Origin: Lysinibacillus odysseyi 34hs-1 = NBRC 100172
GTDB taxonomy: Bacteria > Bacillota > Bacilli > Bacillales_A > Planococcaceae
Reading direction: 5' to 3'
Assembly (NCBI RefSeq): GCF_001591965.1
Contig: NZ_BCVX01000007.1
Span: forward strand, 62,001-126,000
Length of the DNA: 64,000 bases
Shown: one piece after another, positions 16,997 to 26,206 of the stretch
Layout of the letters: each line of letters opens with the position of its first letter
How positions within the stretch are numbered: position 1 is the stretch's first letter
Notes under the pieces: model-generated
The model's database searches: none
Seen by the model: the letters and a program-made list of their open reading frames with translations, nothing else
Told to the model about the DNA's origin: nothing
Translations under genes and position numbers: made by a program

Positions 16997-17347
16997 ATGA
17001 ATCCTATTTTAAATCAAGTGGGTACCGTTTTTATTCCTGTAAGAAATATTGAAGAAGCTCGTAAATGGTATTGTGACATATTAGGCTTATCGGGAGATGG
17101 TGAAATATTATTTGGTCATTTGTATATAGTACCTATGAACGGAACGGGTATTGTATTAGATAGCAAGATTTATTCTGAGGATAACATTTTTAAAATCCCT
17201 CCTTTTCATTTGAATACTGATAATATAGAACAAGCATATGAATATATGAAGGGTAAGAATGTCGAGTTAACAACAGAAATTGAGCATAATCAATGGTTTA
17301 ATTTCAAAGATCCTTATGGGAACCATTTAATGGTTTGCAAATGTTAA
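16997..17347 (+). CDS. VOC family (glyoxalase-like) protein
   Basis: A 116-residue vicinal-oxygen-chelate protein with two beta-alpha-beta3 units: NQVGTVFIPVRNIEEARKWYCDILGL and PFHLNTDNIEQAYEYMKGKNVEL...WFNFKDPYGNHLMVCKC. The RBS TTGGAGG lies 8 nt before the ATG. Metal-binding His/Glu positions are not fully conserved, so it may be a binding protein rather than an enzyme. It is monocistronic. Confidence 0.88.
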   Translation: MNPILNQVGTVFIPVRNIEEARKWYCDILGLSGDGEILFGHLYIVPMNGTGIVLDSKIYSEDNIFKIPPFHLNTDNIEQAYEYMKGKNVELTTEIEHNQWFNFKDPYGNHLMVCKC

Positions 17348-17522
17348 AACCGTTGCGCCACCGGTTAGCATTCGTGAAGTAAGGTATATTGAACTGATCA
17401 ATCCATTTTACAAAAAATCATGGGGATTTAAAAGTATTACTTCATCTACATTCCATACAAGTAGAATGAGAGCAAGGGCATAAAAAATGGGATAAATCAA
17501 TGGTTAGGATGGAGATAGAGTA

Positions 17523-17566
17523 AAGATGCTGGAGGAATATTAATCTCAAGCATCTTTTTATTTTTA
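17523..17566 (+). terminator. Intrinsic terminator
   Basis: AAGATGCT / AGCATCTT stem followed by TTTTTATTTTT, about 175 nt after the VOC gene. The intervening 175 bases hold no clear gene. Confidence 0.65.
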
Positions 17567-17600
17567 GCAAAAACAGTATAAAATTTTTCTGTTGTTTTCA

Positions 17601-18815
17601 TTAATTCAAGGGCCGGTCCTGTCGGTAAAGAAGAAGGTCATCACTTTTGCCTTGAATGATATCCTGAACAATCAATTTAGCTAGAAGTTGACTGTAGACT
17701 GTGCCATTGTCCCCGAAGGCAAATAAAAAATAACAGTTAGGATATTCATCATATATACCAACTATTGGGAGTCCGTCTACTGTACCCCCATAAAACGCAG
17801 CATTCGCATACTCAGCTTCCGCATGGATTGCCGGAAATCGCCGATTACACTCCTCGATTAATAAATTCGTCTTATGCTTCAGCTTACTATCTCTGTCTTC
17901 GGGATAGTTCGTTGAATCATCAAGTCCGCCGATAATAATACGGTTATCCGCTGTTGTCCTCATGTAAATATAAGGCCTTGCTGTTTCCCAGATAAGTGTA
18001 CGGTTATGCCAGGTTGCTAAGTCCACTGGTTTTGTTGTGACAGTATATGTACTGCTGAAGGAAACCAACTTTTCCTTTTTAACATCAATCCCTTCATAGC
18101 CCGCAGCAAAAATGACGTGGCTTGCACGAATTCCGTATCCTGTTTTCGTAGACACGCGCATGGCTTGTTTATGCGAGTCAAAAAAATGACCATTCATCTC
18201 TGTATGTTCATAAATACGGATCCCTCTTTTTCCTGCATAGCTAAGTAGTCCGTGGGAGAATCTATATGGATTAAGTTCACCATCGTTATAAAAATAAACA
18301 GCTGCCTCTTTACTGAAAGGATAATTTGCTTCAATGTCTCCCCGGTCGAACCAATCCACGGGGAACCCTTGCTGCTTTAGGAAGTGATATTCTTCCTCCA
18401 GTTTCTTTATGTCTTCCATAGCAGACGCAAAATAAAGTGAATCCCGGCGGAAAAATTCTGTATCAATAGGGGATAGCTTTGCTGCATTTTCTATTTCATC
18501 AATTGCCTGTTTTAATAACCGTAAATGACGGTTAATGATTTTCTGCCCAAATGTGTTGGATAGCTTTGTGAACATCTTTTCACCAGAATACTGAATTAAT
18601 GCTGTATTTGTGCTTGTACTGCCGCTGCCAATTTTCCCTTTTTCAATTACTACTACATCCACCCCTTGATCGGCTAAATAAAATGCACATTGGGCACCTG
18701 AGCTGCCGCCACCGATAATCAGGACATCACAGGCAATATCTTTATTTAATCGCGGGTAAGAAGGGGGATCTTGTAATGTAGTTGGCCAATAATACATTCC
18801 AGATTGTAGATTCAT
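17601..18815 (-). CDS. FAD-dependent oxidoreductase (DAO/glycine oxidase type)
   Basis: A 404-residue flavoprotein. The N-terminal Rossmann motif is CDVLIIGGGSSGAQCAFYLADQGVDVVVIEKG at about 28-60, followed by STSTNTALIQYSGEKMF and, near the end, FYGGTVDGLPIVGIYDEYPNCYFLFAFGDNGTVYSQL, the FAD-closing motif of DadA/SoxA-like oxidases. The in-frame upstream region is excluded because AGGAGG lies 6-8 nt before the ATG at 18815. Members oxidise amino acids or amines. Its close homologues in Bacillales are uncharacterised. It is monocistronic. Confidence 0.92.
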   Translation of the reverse strand: MNLQSGMYYWPTTLQDPPSYPRLNKDIACDVLIIGGGSSGAQCAFYLADQGVDVVVIEKGKIGSGSTSTNTALIQYSGEKMFTKLSNTFGQKIINRHLRLLKQAIDEIENAAKLSPIDTEFFRRDSLYFASAMEDIKKLEEEYHFLKQQGFPVDWFDRGDIEANYPFSKEAAVYFYNDGELNPYRFSHGLLSYAGKRGIRIYEHTEMNGHFFDSHKQAMRVSTKTGYGIRASHVIFAAGYEGIDVKKEKLVSFSSTYTVTTKPVDLATWHNRTLIWETARPYIYMRTTADNRIIIGGLDDSTNYPEDRDSKLKHKTNLLIEECNRRFPAIHAEAEYANAAFYGGTVDGLPIVGIYDEYPNCYFLFAFGDNGTVYSQLLAKLIVQDIIQGKSDDLLLYRQDRPLN

Positions 18816-18924
18816 GATTTTCCTCCTGCAAATTAGCTGATTATTGTCATTGTTTCCCGGAGGCAAGCATTTATACAGCCGGTTAGGGAGGACAGGGAAG
18901 AGATAGTTTGTGCTGTAAAGGCAC

Positions 18925-18957
18925 AAAAAAGCCTTCTAACCGAATGATTAGAAGGCT
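18925..18957 (-). terminator. Intrinsic terminator (minus strand)
   Basis: Perfect 10-bp stem AGCCTTCTAA / TTAGAAGGCT, read on the minus strand, followed by TTTTTT. It ends the 58-residue membrane protein gene at 18969. Confidence 0.88.
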
Positions 18958-18968
18958 ATTGTTCATAA

Positions 18969-19145
18969 TTAAAATAATTTTACCAGGATGTCAAACGCAA
19001 TCATGCCCACTGCTGTTAAACCATACAATGCGAAGCCTGCAGCTGGTCCGAAGACAATTAAGCCACTTGGTTTTTTAAATTCCCGTACTAATGGAACATC
19101 ATTATAGAAATCTGCATCTTGTCGAATATTTGATAAGTTAGCCAT
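18969..19145 (-). CDS. Small single-pass membrane protein (58 aa)
   Basis: Found by eye. The ATG at 19145 has AGGAGGGG 5 nt upstream, and a strong terminator follows the TAA. The product begins MANLSNIRQDADFYNDVPLVREFKKPSG and ends with one hydrophobic helix (LIVFGPAAGFALYGLTAVGMIAFDILVKLF). The Gly/Ala-rich helix may pack against a partner. I do not recognise the family, but gene signals on both sides make it convincing. Confidence 0.8.
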   Translation of the reverse strand: MANLSNIRQDADFYNDVPLVREFKKPSGLIVFGPAAGFALYGLTAVGMIAFDILVKLF

Positions 19146-19647
19146 ACAAACCCCTCCTAATTAGGAAAATAATAGTTTTACCCAAAACCCTTTTGTTAAA
19201 TTCATTGTACGCCATTTGTGTCTAAATTTCAACATTTTAATTCATAAATTATTAATTTTAATTATTTATTCTCTTTTATTACCCATTTTTCTAATGGGAG
19301 TCACAACTTTTTCGAAAAATAACTATTGACATTAAAATTTTTGACATATCTTTGAACAAAAATGAAGGGGCAAGAAAAGCGGGAAGAAAATTATATTAAT
19401 AGATTAATTATTATAAAATAATCCTCTAAAAGGTAGATTTTTGAAGATGAATTGAAAAATATTATTATAGGAAAAAATAATTTTCCAGCGTGTTGATCAC
19501 TATTTTAAGAGTAGGAAGGAAGTGTAAAGGCATCAAGAGGCTCTTTTTTATGGCTGACATTCCCGGAATATGCGGAAGAAAGTTCCAAATTCTCAGTTTG
19601 AATAGGGGAGGCTTCAAAAGCTCATCATAGAAGAAAAGGGTGATTAT
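19146..19647. other. AT-rich intergenic region
   Basis: About 500 bases, strongly AT-rich between 19200 and 19480, with no open frame of note. It must contain the promoters of the 58-residue gene (minus) and of the DUF421 gene (plus), but I could not place them with confidence. Confidence 0.6.
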
Positions 19648-20220
19648 GTGAGTTTTATTTGGCAGTCCGTAATATTAATTTTAGCTGGTATCTTAGTTTT
19701 AAGAATTGCGGGTAGAAAATCTATAGCTCAAATGACACTAGCACAAACGACCGTAATGATTTCTATCGGTACGATAATTGTGCAGCCAATTGCTGGAGAA
19801 AGTGTTATTAAAGCAATCGTGTCTGCAGCTATCTTTGTTATTTCCGTCGTGATATTAGAGGCTATTCAATTAAGATCAAATTCCTTTGAAAAATTAATAA
19901 CAGGAAAATCAAAGATTGTTATTAGAGACGGGGTATTAGATGTCGCATCTTTAAAAAAATTACGATTAACTGTAGATCAATTAGAAATGAGATTACGGAA
20001 CCATGGTATTTCTAGAATAGAGGATGTGAAAACTGCGACGATTGAACCAAATGGGCAGCTCGGTTTTGAGTTGAAGGAAGATGCTAAGCCTTTAACCGTT
20101 GGAGAGTTCAAAAAGTTAATGAGCAATTATTTTTCTGAAATACCTCAAAAAGCAAACTTTACATCGAATATCTTTGAAGAAATCGATATACCAAAACAGA
20201 GCCCGAAGGATTTACAGTAA
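19648..20220 (+). CDS. DUF421 (YetF-type) membrane protein
   Basis: A 190-residue protein with GTG start and AAAAGGGTGAT upstream. Residues 1-80 contain three transmembrane helices with the family motif LRIAGRKSIAQMTLAQTTVMISIGTIIVQPI. The soluble C-terminal domain (about 85-165) includes GKSKIVIRDGVLDVASLKKLRLTVDQLEMRLRNHGISRIEDVKTATIEPNGQLGFEL, typical of DUF421/YetF. B. subtilis has several paralogues (YetF, YdfR, YrbG), some linked to spores. The function is not established. It is monocistronic. Confidence 0.9.
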   Translation: MSFIWQSVILILAGILVLRIAGRKSIAQMTLAQTTVMISIGTIIVQPIAGESVIKAIVSAAIFVISVVILEAIQLRSNSFEKLITGKSKIVIRDGVLDVASLKKLRLTVDQLEMRLRNHGISRIEDVKTATIEPNGQLGFELKEDAKPLTVGEFKKLMSNYFSEIPQKANFTSNIFEEIDIPKQSPKDLQ

Positions 20221-20624
20221 ATAATTTGCTCTAGGAATCTTCTTGTCAAACAAGCCTGTTACCTATTAAAAAGGTGAAAAGCTTACCTTTTCTGTTCTCT
20301 TCATCGGGGCTTAAGTGAGGGCAAGGTTATTTCGTGACTTTGTCTTTGGAAAGTTTAAAAGTCATTACAAAAAATATAATCAAACGATGCTGATGGCGAT
20401 GGATGCAGAGGTTTACGGCATTCTGTTAACATTTTCTGCATTTTCACTTCCAGACAATAAGGTTTTTCCAACCGAATAAATCCAGCCTTCACTTTCTTAG
20501 AAAACATTTTCGTTGGATTAAATCCACCTCATTTTACAGACAAGTGCGGTATAATGAGAATCGGGTTGTTGAAAAGCTATAGAAATGCAAGGAAAATGGC
20601 ATTTCTACGAAAGGAAAGAAAAGT
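20221..20624. other. Intergenic region
   Basis: No gene is seen. A weak hairpin AAAAGGT / ACCTTTT near 20270-20290 may end the DUF421 transcript. A TATAAT at 20550-20555 is a possible -10 for the thioesterase gene, but no good -35 is present. Confidence 0.5.
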
Positions 20625-21050
20625 ATGTTTATATCAGAAAAACAAATTGAAATACGCTATGCGGAAACTGATCAAATGGGAGTCGTATATCATGCTAACT
20701 ATGTTGTTTGGTGTGAGATTGGCCGCACTCAGCTAGTAAAGGACCTGGGCTTTGACTATGCTGGATTAGAACAATCGGGCTATGTGTCACCGGTACTTGA
20801 TCTTTCCATCCAATATAAAAAGGCTATGCGCTATGGCCAGACAGCGACGGTCCGTACGTGGATTGAATCACACAGCAGACTTCGTACTACATATGGATAT
20901 GAAATTTTACATGAGGACGGTTCAATAGCGGCTACAGCAAAGAGTGTACATACGCTTGTTCACAAAGAGACATTCCGGCCGGTCGCCCTGCGTAAGGTCG
21001 ATGAAGCATGGGATCAAAAATACGCCACAGAAGCCCGCATACAAGATTAA
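20625..21050 (+). CDS. Acyl-CoA thioesterase (4-hydroxybenzoyl-CoA thioesterase-like)
   Basis: A 141-residue single hot-dog domain. The signature of the YbgC/4HBT group, EIRYAETDQMGVVYHANYVVWCEIGR, carries the catalytic Asp (residue 16). SIQYKKAMRYGQTATVRTWIE is the typical central strand region. It should hydrolyse acyl-CoA or acyl-ACP thioesters in the cytoplasm. AAAGGAAAG precedes the ATG. It has its own terminator and is followed by the helicase operon with a separate promoter. Confidence 0.92.
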   Translation: MFISEKQIEIRYAETDQMGVVYHANYVVWCEIGRTQLVKDLGFDYAGLEQSGYVSPVLDLSIQYKKAMRYGQTATVRTWIESHSRLRTTYGYEILHEDGSIAATAKSVHTLVHKETFRPVALRKVDEAWDQKYATEARIQD

Positions 21051-21057
21051 TTCTCAG

Positions 21058-21088
21058 AAGCTTATGAAGCTATTCATAAGCTTTTTAT
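21058..21088 (+). terminator. Intrinsic terminator
   Basis: Perfect 11-bp stem AAGCTTATGAA / TTCATAAGCTT with loop GCTA, then TTTTT, just after the thioesterase stop. Confidence 0.88.
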
Positions 21089-21101
21089 CATGCAGAGACT
21101 C

Positions 21102-21130
21102 TACCAACCTACTCATATTGTTGGTATAAT
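21102..21130 (+). promoter_or_regulatory. Putative operator overlapping the helicase promoter
   Basis: TACCAAC (21102-21108) and GTTGGTA (21120-21126) form a perfect 7-bp inverted repeat. It spans the -35 position and runs into the -10 TATAAT (21125-21130). The -35 itself is weak. The arrangement suggests a repressor site. Confidence 0.5.
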
Positions 21131-21175
21131 AGAGCTTGTGACTATTTTTGAACGAATAAAGGAAAGGGTGTTCAT

Positions 21176-24100
21176 ATGCAGACGACCGCAACCGAAAAAA
21201 TGCGTTTACATATTGTATTGACAAATACAGCTCGCGAAGCGTTGAAGCAGCATGTTCCAGATGAACACGCCTTTTTTAATTTACAGAAAGCTTTTGTTGT
21301 ATTTGTAGAGAAGCTGGAAACAGATGGAACCCAGCTCTCGTTAACATTATATTTCGATCCGGTCGTTAATAAAGGACTGGCAAAGAAATTCCCTGAACGG
21401 GTTTGTATTATGGACTGTCTGTTTGATTTGAAAAGCGGGCTAGTGGCAAAAAGCTTCCGTACAAGAGGAATAGGAACACCTGTAGCGACAAATCGCCGCG
21501 AGCGGTTACTTGTCCATTTTGTGCCGACCCGTATTAATGGTCATACGTATCCAGACCAGTTTATCAGCTCGCTTGCTGCGCTGCCGTTTTCAAAGGAACG
21601 GTATGACTATGTAAATAAGCGTATTTCAAGTTGGGAAGGATACTTGAAAGTATTAAACAAAAATGCGGAAATCGAGGACATCGAGGCGAACTTTTCAAGT
21701 CCCCGCTTTAATGCCGAATTTTCGCACGTTGTCATGCAGCTGTCAGGTCTAGATGCAAAACAGTGGAAGCAGCTAAAAGGGCTCAGTTCGCGTGTCCGCG
21801 GCTTCCATAAAGATTTGGGAGATGTCGTAAAAGTAAACCGCGGCGAACGCACGGTAGAAATCGAATTAAAACCGGACATGGCAAGGATGGCAAGGAAAAA
21901 CGAACTGCATTTTGAATTCAACAAAATTGAATTTAGCAATGCAGCAACAAAAGCACAGCTGCAGCGTCTCCTTCGTGGTTTTGAACGTTTGAAGGAAGGG
22001 CTTGCAGCCAATGCCAACCTCGAAAATATCCTGTTTGAGGACAAACCGGTCATTGCAGAACGGAGAAAAGATGTAGAGCTGGAGTTCCACAATAATTTAA
22101 ATGAATTTCAGCGGGCGGCCGTTGTTGGCGCAATGAGTGCTGAAGACTTATATGTCATCCAGGGACCCCCGGGAACAGGTAAGACAACCGTTATTTCTGA
22201 AATTTGCTATCAAAATGCAAAAGCCGGCCTGAAGACACTTGTTGCCTCACAATCCAATTTGGCAGTGGATAACGCGCTGAGTCGACTGCTTTCCAATAAA
22301 GACATCCGAATTCTGCGGTATGGGCGGACAGAATCCATTGAAGAAGAGGGTAAAAAATTCATCGAGGAAAACGTCTCGGCGTACTGGAAGGAACAGACGT
22401 ATGAAGCTATTTCAGCAGAAGTCAGCGAGCATGCCGTAAAGGAACAAAAGCTGCTTCAGGAAATTGAAGCAACGAAGGATAAAATTACTTCCTATGAAAC
22501 GCAAAAGCTCGGACTGGAAAAACAAATTGAGAAGAAGCAGCAGGCAGAAATCCGTCTTTCTGAGCTGCATGAAATGATTACAGCCTTAAAAAAGCAGCTC
22601 GGTTCTTTGAAAAAGGAACGGGAGGAAACAGAGGCTGCACTTGAGAAGCTTCGTGGAAATATTACTTCTTATGAGACGGATATCGCCAAACTAGAGGAAG
22701 ATCTGGCTCAGTATGACAGCGAAGAGAGCGTAAGAAAGCGGCTTAAAGACGCAACACAGCAGTTTGATGAAGTCTCGCAGGAGCTGGAGCTGGCTGAACT
22801 ATTAGAGGAGCAAAGCCATGGCAGTCAGCAGCTTGCCGCTGTAGAAGAGAAGCTGGCGAATCTAACAGGCGGGGCTACTGCAATAGAAGCCCAGGCGGAG
22901 GAGATTACTGCGCTCAAGAAAGTATACGAGGTTGAGAGTTATTTAGAGGCACACGGCCTTCGCCGAAGCTATGTGCTTGACCGGCTGCTTATGTCACTTG
23001 ATGAGCGCCAGAAGCAATTAGAGGCGTATAAAGGTATTAAAGATGTCGCTTCCCGCCTGGAAAAAGCGATTGTCTACAGTGAAACAACACTCGGCATCCA
23101 TGTAGAGCATCTGCCTCTACCTCCTCAACATTCGTATTCCATTCATGAAGTAAGCGACTTCCTGTCAAAACTAAGCAAAGCTTTTGTTGAGAAAAAAATC
23201 AATATGTCGAACGGAACCCGCTCCATTCAAGGTCTGCATTTACGAAAATCTTATATTGATGAGCAATTGCAACGTTATAATGCCTTAATTCAAGATACCA
23301 TTATCATTTTTGAACGATTGAAAGAAGCCCTGATTGAAGTGCTTAAGGAGCAGCAGGGGGCAAATGAGTCTGTCATCGAATCGATGCGTGACCAAATTCA
23401 AAAATGGAAAGACAAGCTATCGGTAACAACGATGCATATTGAATCATTACCGGTGAAAAAAGCTAGGCCAGCTGAAACACTGCGAACAATTCGGCTCAAT
23501 GCCGACAAAACAAAAAAGGAAATGGCTAATATCCTTACTATCATATCGGAGCTGGCGTCGAAAAAAGACCAAAAAACTGCAGCCCTACAGGTTATAGTAA
23601 AAGAGCTTGAAAGCGGGGAAAAGCTGCTTGCTAAAACAATTGCAGACTTTAAGGAAGTAAACAGCTCAGGACTTGCACTTGAAAAAGAAAGAGAAGAATT
23701 AGAAGCACTGGTGAAACAGAATCCCGAGGAGGCACTTGCCGGTATAGCAGGAAAACTTGCCGCATGTATAGAAAAAATCGGAAAGCTGGAAGAACAAATT
23801 AAACTGCTGCCCGTTACCCAAAATTTACAGAAACAGTGGCAGTCCATGCTTGAATCAGCGAATGAACATGACTTGGATGAAATCCGTAAGCTATATGTTA
23901 AGCATGCCAATGTTATTGGAACGACTTGTGTCGCTTCCGCCAATCGGGAATTTATGGACAACTATCCGACATTTGATGTGGTGATTGTTGATGAGGTATC
24001 AAAGGCCACACCGCCGGAGCTGCTGCTGCCGATGCTGAAAGGAGCAAAAATCATCCTCGTTGGTGACCATCATCAGCTCCCTCCGCTGATTGGAGATGAG

Positions 24101-24928
24101 ACGTTCGAAGAGACACTTGAGCAAGTAGTAAAGGAAAGTGATACATTTGAGCAAAAACGTGAGCTTGAAAAGCTGCTTGAAGAATCGCTATTTGAACGTT
24201 TATATAAAAACCTGCCTAGAGCGAATAAAACAATGCTGGCAATCCAGTACCGTATGCACGAAAATATTATGAAGACAATTACACCGTTTTACAAAAATGA
24301 AAGCGATGAGCTAAAATGTGGTCTGCCGGATTCCGATGCACTCCGTAATCATCAGCTCGTTACATCGCATTTCGATCTGCACAACCACCTTCTTTGGTTT
24401 GATGTACCGAACGAAAAGCGTTATTTTGAACAGCGCATGCAGGAAGGGTCTAGTTTATACAATGAGTCGGAGCTTAGCACTATCAAAAAGCTGCTGCTCG
24501 AAATGAATGAAGCGACAGAGAAAGCTAAAAGAGACGGGCGCCTTTCAGCAGATACGCTAAAATCAGTAGGGGTGATCAGTTTCTACGCAGAGCAGGTGAA
24601 GCGGATTAACCGCCTGGTCGAGCAGGAAATCAGTGTTCCACATCTTCATATCCGTACTGGTTCAGTCGATAAATTCCAGGGAATGGAGATGGATATTATT
24701 CTCGTATCAATGGTACGGAATAACGGAGGAAACGGAGAAATCGGTTTTGCGAAGGACTATCGCCGATTGAATGTGGCACTGTCGCGTGCACGTGAGCTTC
24801 TGGCCTTAATCGGCAGCACAGAAATGTTTACTCAGAAACCGAAAAAGCGAGAAGTTCGCGATATGTACAGCCATGTACTAGATACGGTAAAAACTCAAGA
24901 CGGCTACCGTGCGTTTAAGGAGGCATAA
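21176..24928 (+). CDS. Large SF1 (Upf1/DNA2-like) helicase with coiled-coil insertion
   Basis: A 1250-residue AAA-type superfamily I helicase. Walker A GPPGTGKT lies near residue 330 (VIQGPPGTGKTTVISEICYQNA), motif Ia in LVASQSNLAVDNALSRL, Walker B VVIVDEVSKATPPELLLP near 935, motif III GDHHQLPPL, motif IV QYRMHE near 1024, motif V SVDKFQGMEMDIILVSMVRNN near 1165, and motif VI RRLNVALSRAREL. Between motifs Ia and II some 500 residues (about 410-900) are mostly heptad-rich coiled coil, much longer than in ordinary DNA2-like helicases. Residues 1-300 have no recognised domain. It is cotranscribed with the winged-helix-like gene 3 nt downstream. It may act on DNA or RNA in repair, translation quality control or defence. 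Confidence 0.92.
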   Translation: MQTTATEKMRLHIVLTNTAREALKQHVPDEHAFFNLQKAFVVFVEKLETDGTQLSLTLYFDPVVNKGLAKKFPERVCIMDCLFDLKSGLVAKSFRTRGIGTPVATNRRERLLVHFVPTRINGHTYPDQFISSLAALPFSKERYDYVNKRISSWEGYLKVLNKNAEIEDIEANFSSPRFNAEFSHVVMQLSGLDAKQWKQLKGLSSRVRGFHKDLGDVVKVNRGERTVEIELKPDMARMARKNELHFEFNKIEFSNAATKAQLQRLLRGFERLKEGLAANANLENILFEDKPVIAERRKDVELEFHNNLNEFQRAAVVGAMSAEDLYVIQGPPGTGKTTVISEICYQNAKAGLKTLVASQSNLAVDNALSRLLSNKDIRILRYGRTESIEEEGKKFIEENVSAYWKEQTYEAISAEVSEHAVKEQKLLQEIEATKDKITSYETQKLGLEKQIEKKQQAEIRLSELHEMITALKKQLGSLKKEREETEAALEKLRGNITSYETDIAKLEEDLAQYDSEESVRKRLKDATQQFDEVSQELELAELLEEQSHGSQQLAAVEEKLANLTGGATAIEAQAEEITALKKVYEVESYLEAHGLRRSYVLDRLLMSLDERQKQLEAYKGIKDVASRLEKAIVYSETTLGIHVEHLPLPPQHSYSIHEVSDFLSKLSKAFVEKKINMSNGTRSIQGLHLRKSYIDEQLQRYNALIQDTIIIFERLKEALIEVLKEQQGANESVIESMRDQIQKWKDKLSVTTMHIESLPVKKARPAETLRTIRLNADKTKKEMANILTIISELASKKDQKTAALQVIVKELESGEKLLAKTIADFKEVNSSGLALEKEREELEALVKQNPEEALAGIAGKLAACIEKIGKLEEQIKLLPVTQNLQKQWQSMLESANEHDLDEIRKLYVKHANVIGTTCVASANREFMDNYPTFDVVIVDEVSKATPPELLLPMLKGAKIILVGDHHQLPPLIGDETFEETLEQVVKESDTFEQKRELEKLLEESLFERLYKNLPRANKTMLAIQYRMHENIMKTITPFYKNESDELKCGLPDSDALRNHQLVTSHFDLHNHLLWFDVPNEKRYFEQRMQEGSSLYNESELSTIKKLLLEMNEATEKAKRDGRLSADTLKSVGVISFYAEQVKRINRLVEQEISVPHLHIRTGSVDKFQGMEMDIILVSMVRNNGGNGEIGFAKDYRRLNVALSRARELLALIGSTEMFTQKPKKREVRDMYSHVLDTVKTQDGYRAFKEA

Positions 24929-24931
24929 TCG

Positions 24932-25684
24932 ATGGAACTTTCAACTTTGCAACGGCAATTGGCAGGTCAGCTAAAACAGATGGACGGCGCGGAGATTATA
25001 CATGAAATGAACTTTTGTATTCCCGTTCAATCCTTCAAGGTGACGTATAATCCTGTTTTGAAAAAGCCGATGGATATTTTAATGAAAATGATGTTGATCT
25101 CCTTCCAGACCGGCGTGTTTAAAGACGGGGAAGCACTTGCTGACGTTCTGCTTGTTGAGCCTCTTTTTATTAATGACCTGTTAAATAATATGAAAAAGAC
25201 GGGACTTGTAGAGAAGGAAGAAACACTAGTACTGACGCCTAAAGGTAAAAAACAGCTGACAGAGGGCGTATATGAAGAGGAACTCGATCCAGTTAGCGAC
25301 ATCTTACAATATAGTCCTATCCACCGGAAAATTCTTTCAGGCGATATTGAAGAGGTGCTTGAATTTGATGAGTTTCCGGAGGAGCTGTCTTATGCGGCTG
25401 GTCTCGAAGTAGAGAATCTGGGGGAAGAGCAGATGATTGAACAGCTTAGCCATATGCAGGAAGAGGACGATGAGGTAAAAACCTATGTAACATCTATCCT
25501 TTCCAGTGAAGAAATCCAAATCAATGATGTTCCGTGTCTGGCCTATATACTACACGATACTAAAACAGATACGTTATTTGCGCGGGTGTATAATACGCTA
25601 ACACAGGAATGGGATCCGGATTTAGAGGAGGTTCTGCATACAAAAGAGCGGCCTGATTGGAAAGAACGGTATTTATCGAAATAA
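24932..25684 (+). CDS. Winged-helix-like partner of the SF1 helicase
   Basis: A 250-residue acidic protein whose ATG lies 3 nt after the helicase stop, so translation is probably coupled. Residues about 50-110 (LISFQTGVFKDGEALADVLLVEPLFINDLLNNMKKTGLVEKEETLVLTPKGKKQL) read as a winged helix-turn-helix with a wing ending in LTPKGKKQL. The rest is acidic (SHMQEEDDEV) and ends in a domain of unknown type with WDPDLEEVLHTKERPDWKERYL. I do not recognise a named family. The strict linkage suggests a regulator or adaptor of the helicase. Confidence 0.8.
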   Translation: MELSTLQRQLAGQLKQMDGAEIIHEMNFCIPVQSFKVTYNPVLKKPMDILMKMMLISFQTGVFKDGEALADVLLVEPLFINDLLNNMKKTGLVEKEETLVLTPKGKKQLTEGVYEEELDPVSDILQYSPIHRKILSGDIEEVLEFDEFPEELSYAAGLEVENLGEEQMIEQLSHMQEEDDEVKTYVTSILSSEEIQINDVPCLAYILHDTKTDTLFARVYNTLTQEWDPDLEEVLHTKERPDWKERYLSK

Positions 25685-25731
25685 AGCTAGATGCGGGATG
25701 TTAAGAAGCGTTTTTTAAGGGGATGAGAACT

Positions 25732-26037
25732 ATGGATACTGTCGTTTACTTGATCATCAGCCTGCCGTTTTTAGGGCTTGGTTATTTAATATGGCAAAAA
25801 GGTTTTGTAGGGCTCTTGGCAGGGTTTAATGAGGAAACATTTCAAGGGGATGTACGCAAAGTAGCGAAGGCCGGCGGGCAAACTGCCTATACAATTGCAG
25901 CCGGATTGATTATTTGCAGCATATTAACACTGTTCATCGGTGATTATACAGTAATACCATTGGCAGTATTGATAATAGGTGCGGTTCTCCGAATGAATAT
26001 CCAGATGAAACGGATTGAACGGGAAGGGATAAAGTAA
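25732..26037 (+). CDS. DUF3784-like membrane protein
   Basis: A 101-residue protein with three predicted transmembrane helices (VVYLIISLPFLGLGYLIW, TIAAGLIICSILTLFIG, TVIPLAVLIIGAVLRM) and the loop LLAGFNEETFQGDVRKVAKAGG, as in DUF3784 proteins. An ATG at 25723 touches the AAGGGG; the ATG at 25732 has proper spacing and is preferred. It follows the helicase operon by 47 nt and ends in a strong terminator at 26119. It could be part of the same transcript. The function is unknown. Confidence 0.8.
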   Translation: MDTVVYLIISLPFLGLGYLIWQKGFVGLLAGFNEETFQGDVRKVAKAGGQTAYTIAAGLIICSILTLFIGDYTVIPLAVLIIGAVLRMNIQMKRIEREGIK

Positions 26038-26118
26038 ATCCGCCCTGAACCGCCTCTATACACAACAGTAATGAGAGAAAGGTATCTCAAATGCTTTTAA
26101 TTCGATAACGGAAAAGCC

Positions 26119-26147
26119 GACCCTGCGATTTCGCGGGGTCTTTTCTT
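26119..26147 (+). terminator. Intrinsic terminator
   Basis: 9-bp stem GACCCTGCG / CGCGGGGTC with one G-U pair, then TTTTCTTT. Confidence 0.88.
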
Positions 26148-26206
26148 TATGAAAACACCTCGTTTCCATCTACTTATTTTAAGTACGTCTACTGGGGTAA
26201 TTAGGA

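Noticed and set aside
17348-17522. Protein-like scrap after the first VOC gene
   Set aside because: A short open frame (VAPPVSIREVRYIELINPFYKKSWGF...) has no start or family match; may be a remnant but cannot be supported.
23398-23961. 187-codon minus-strand frame inside the helicase
   Set aside because: Antisense of the coiled-coil region, rich in Ser, Phe and Leu; no start signals.
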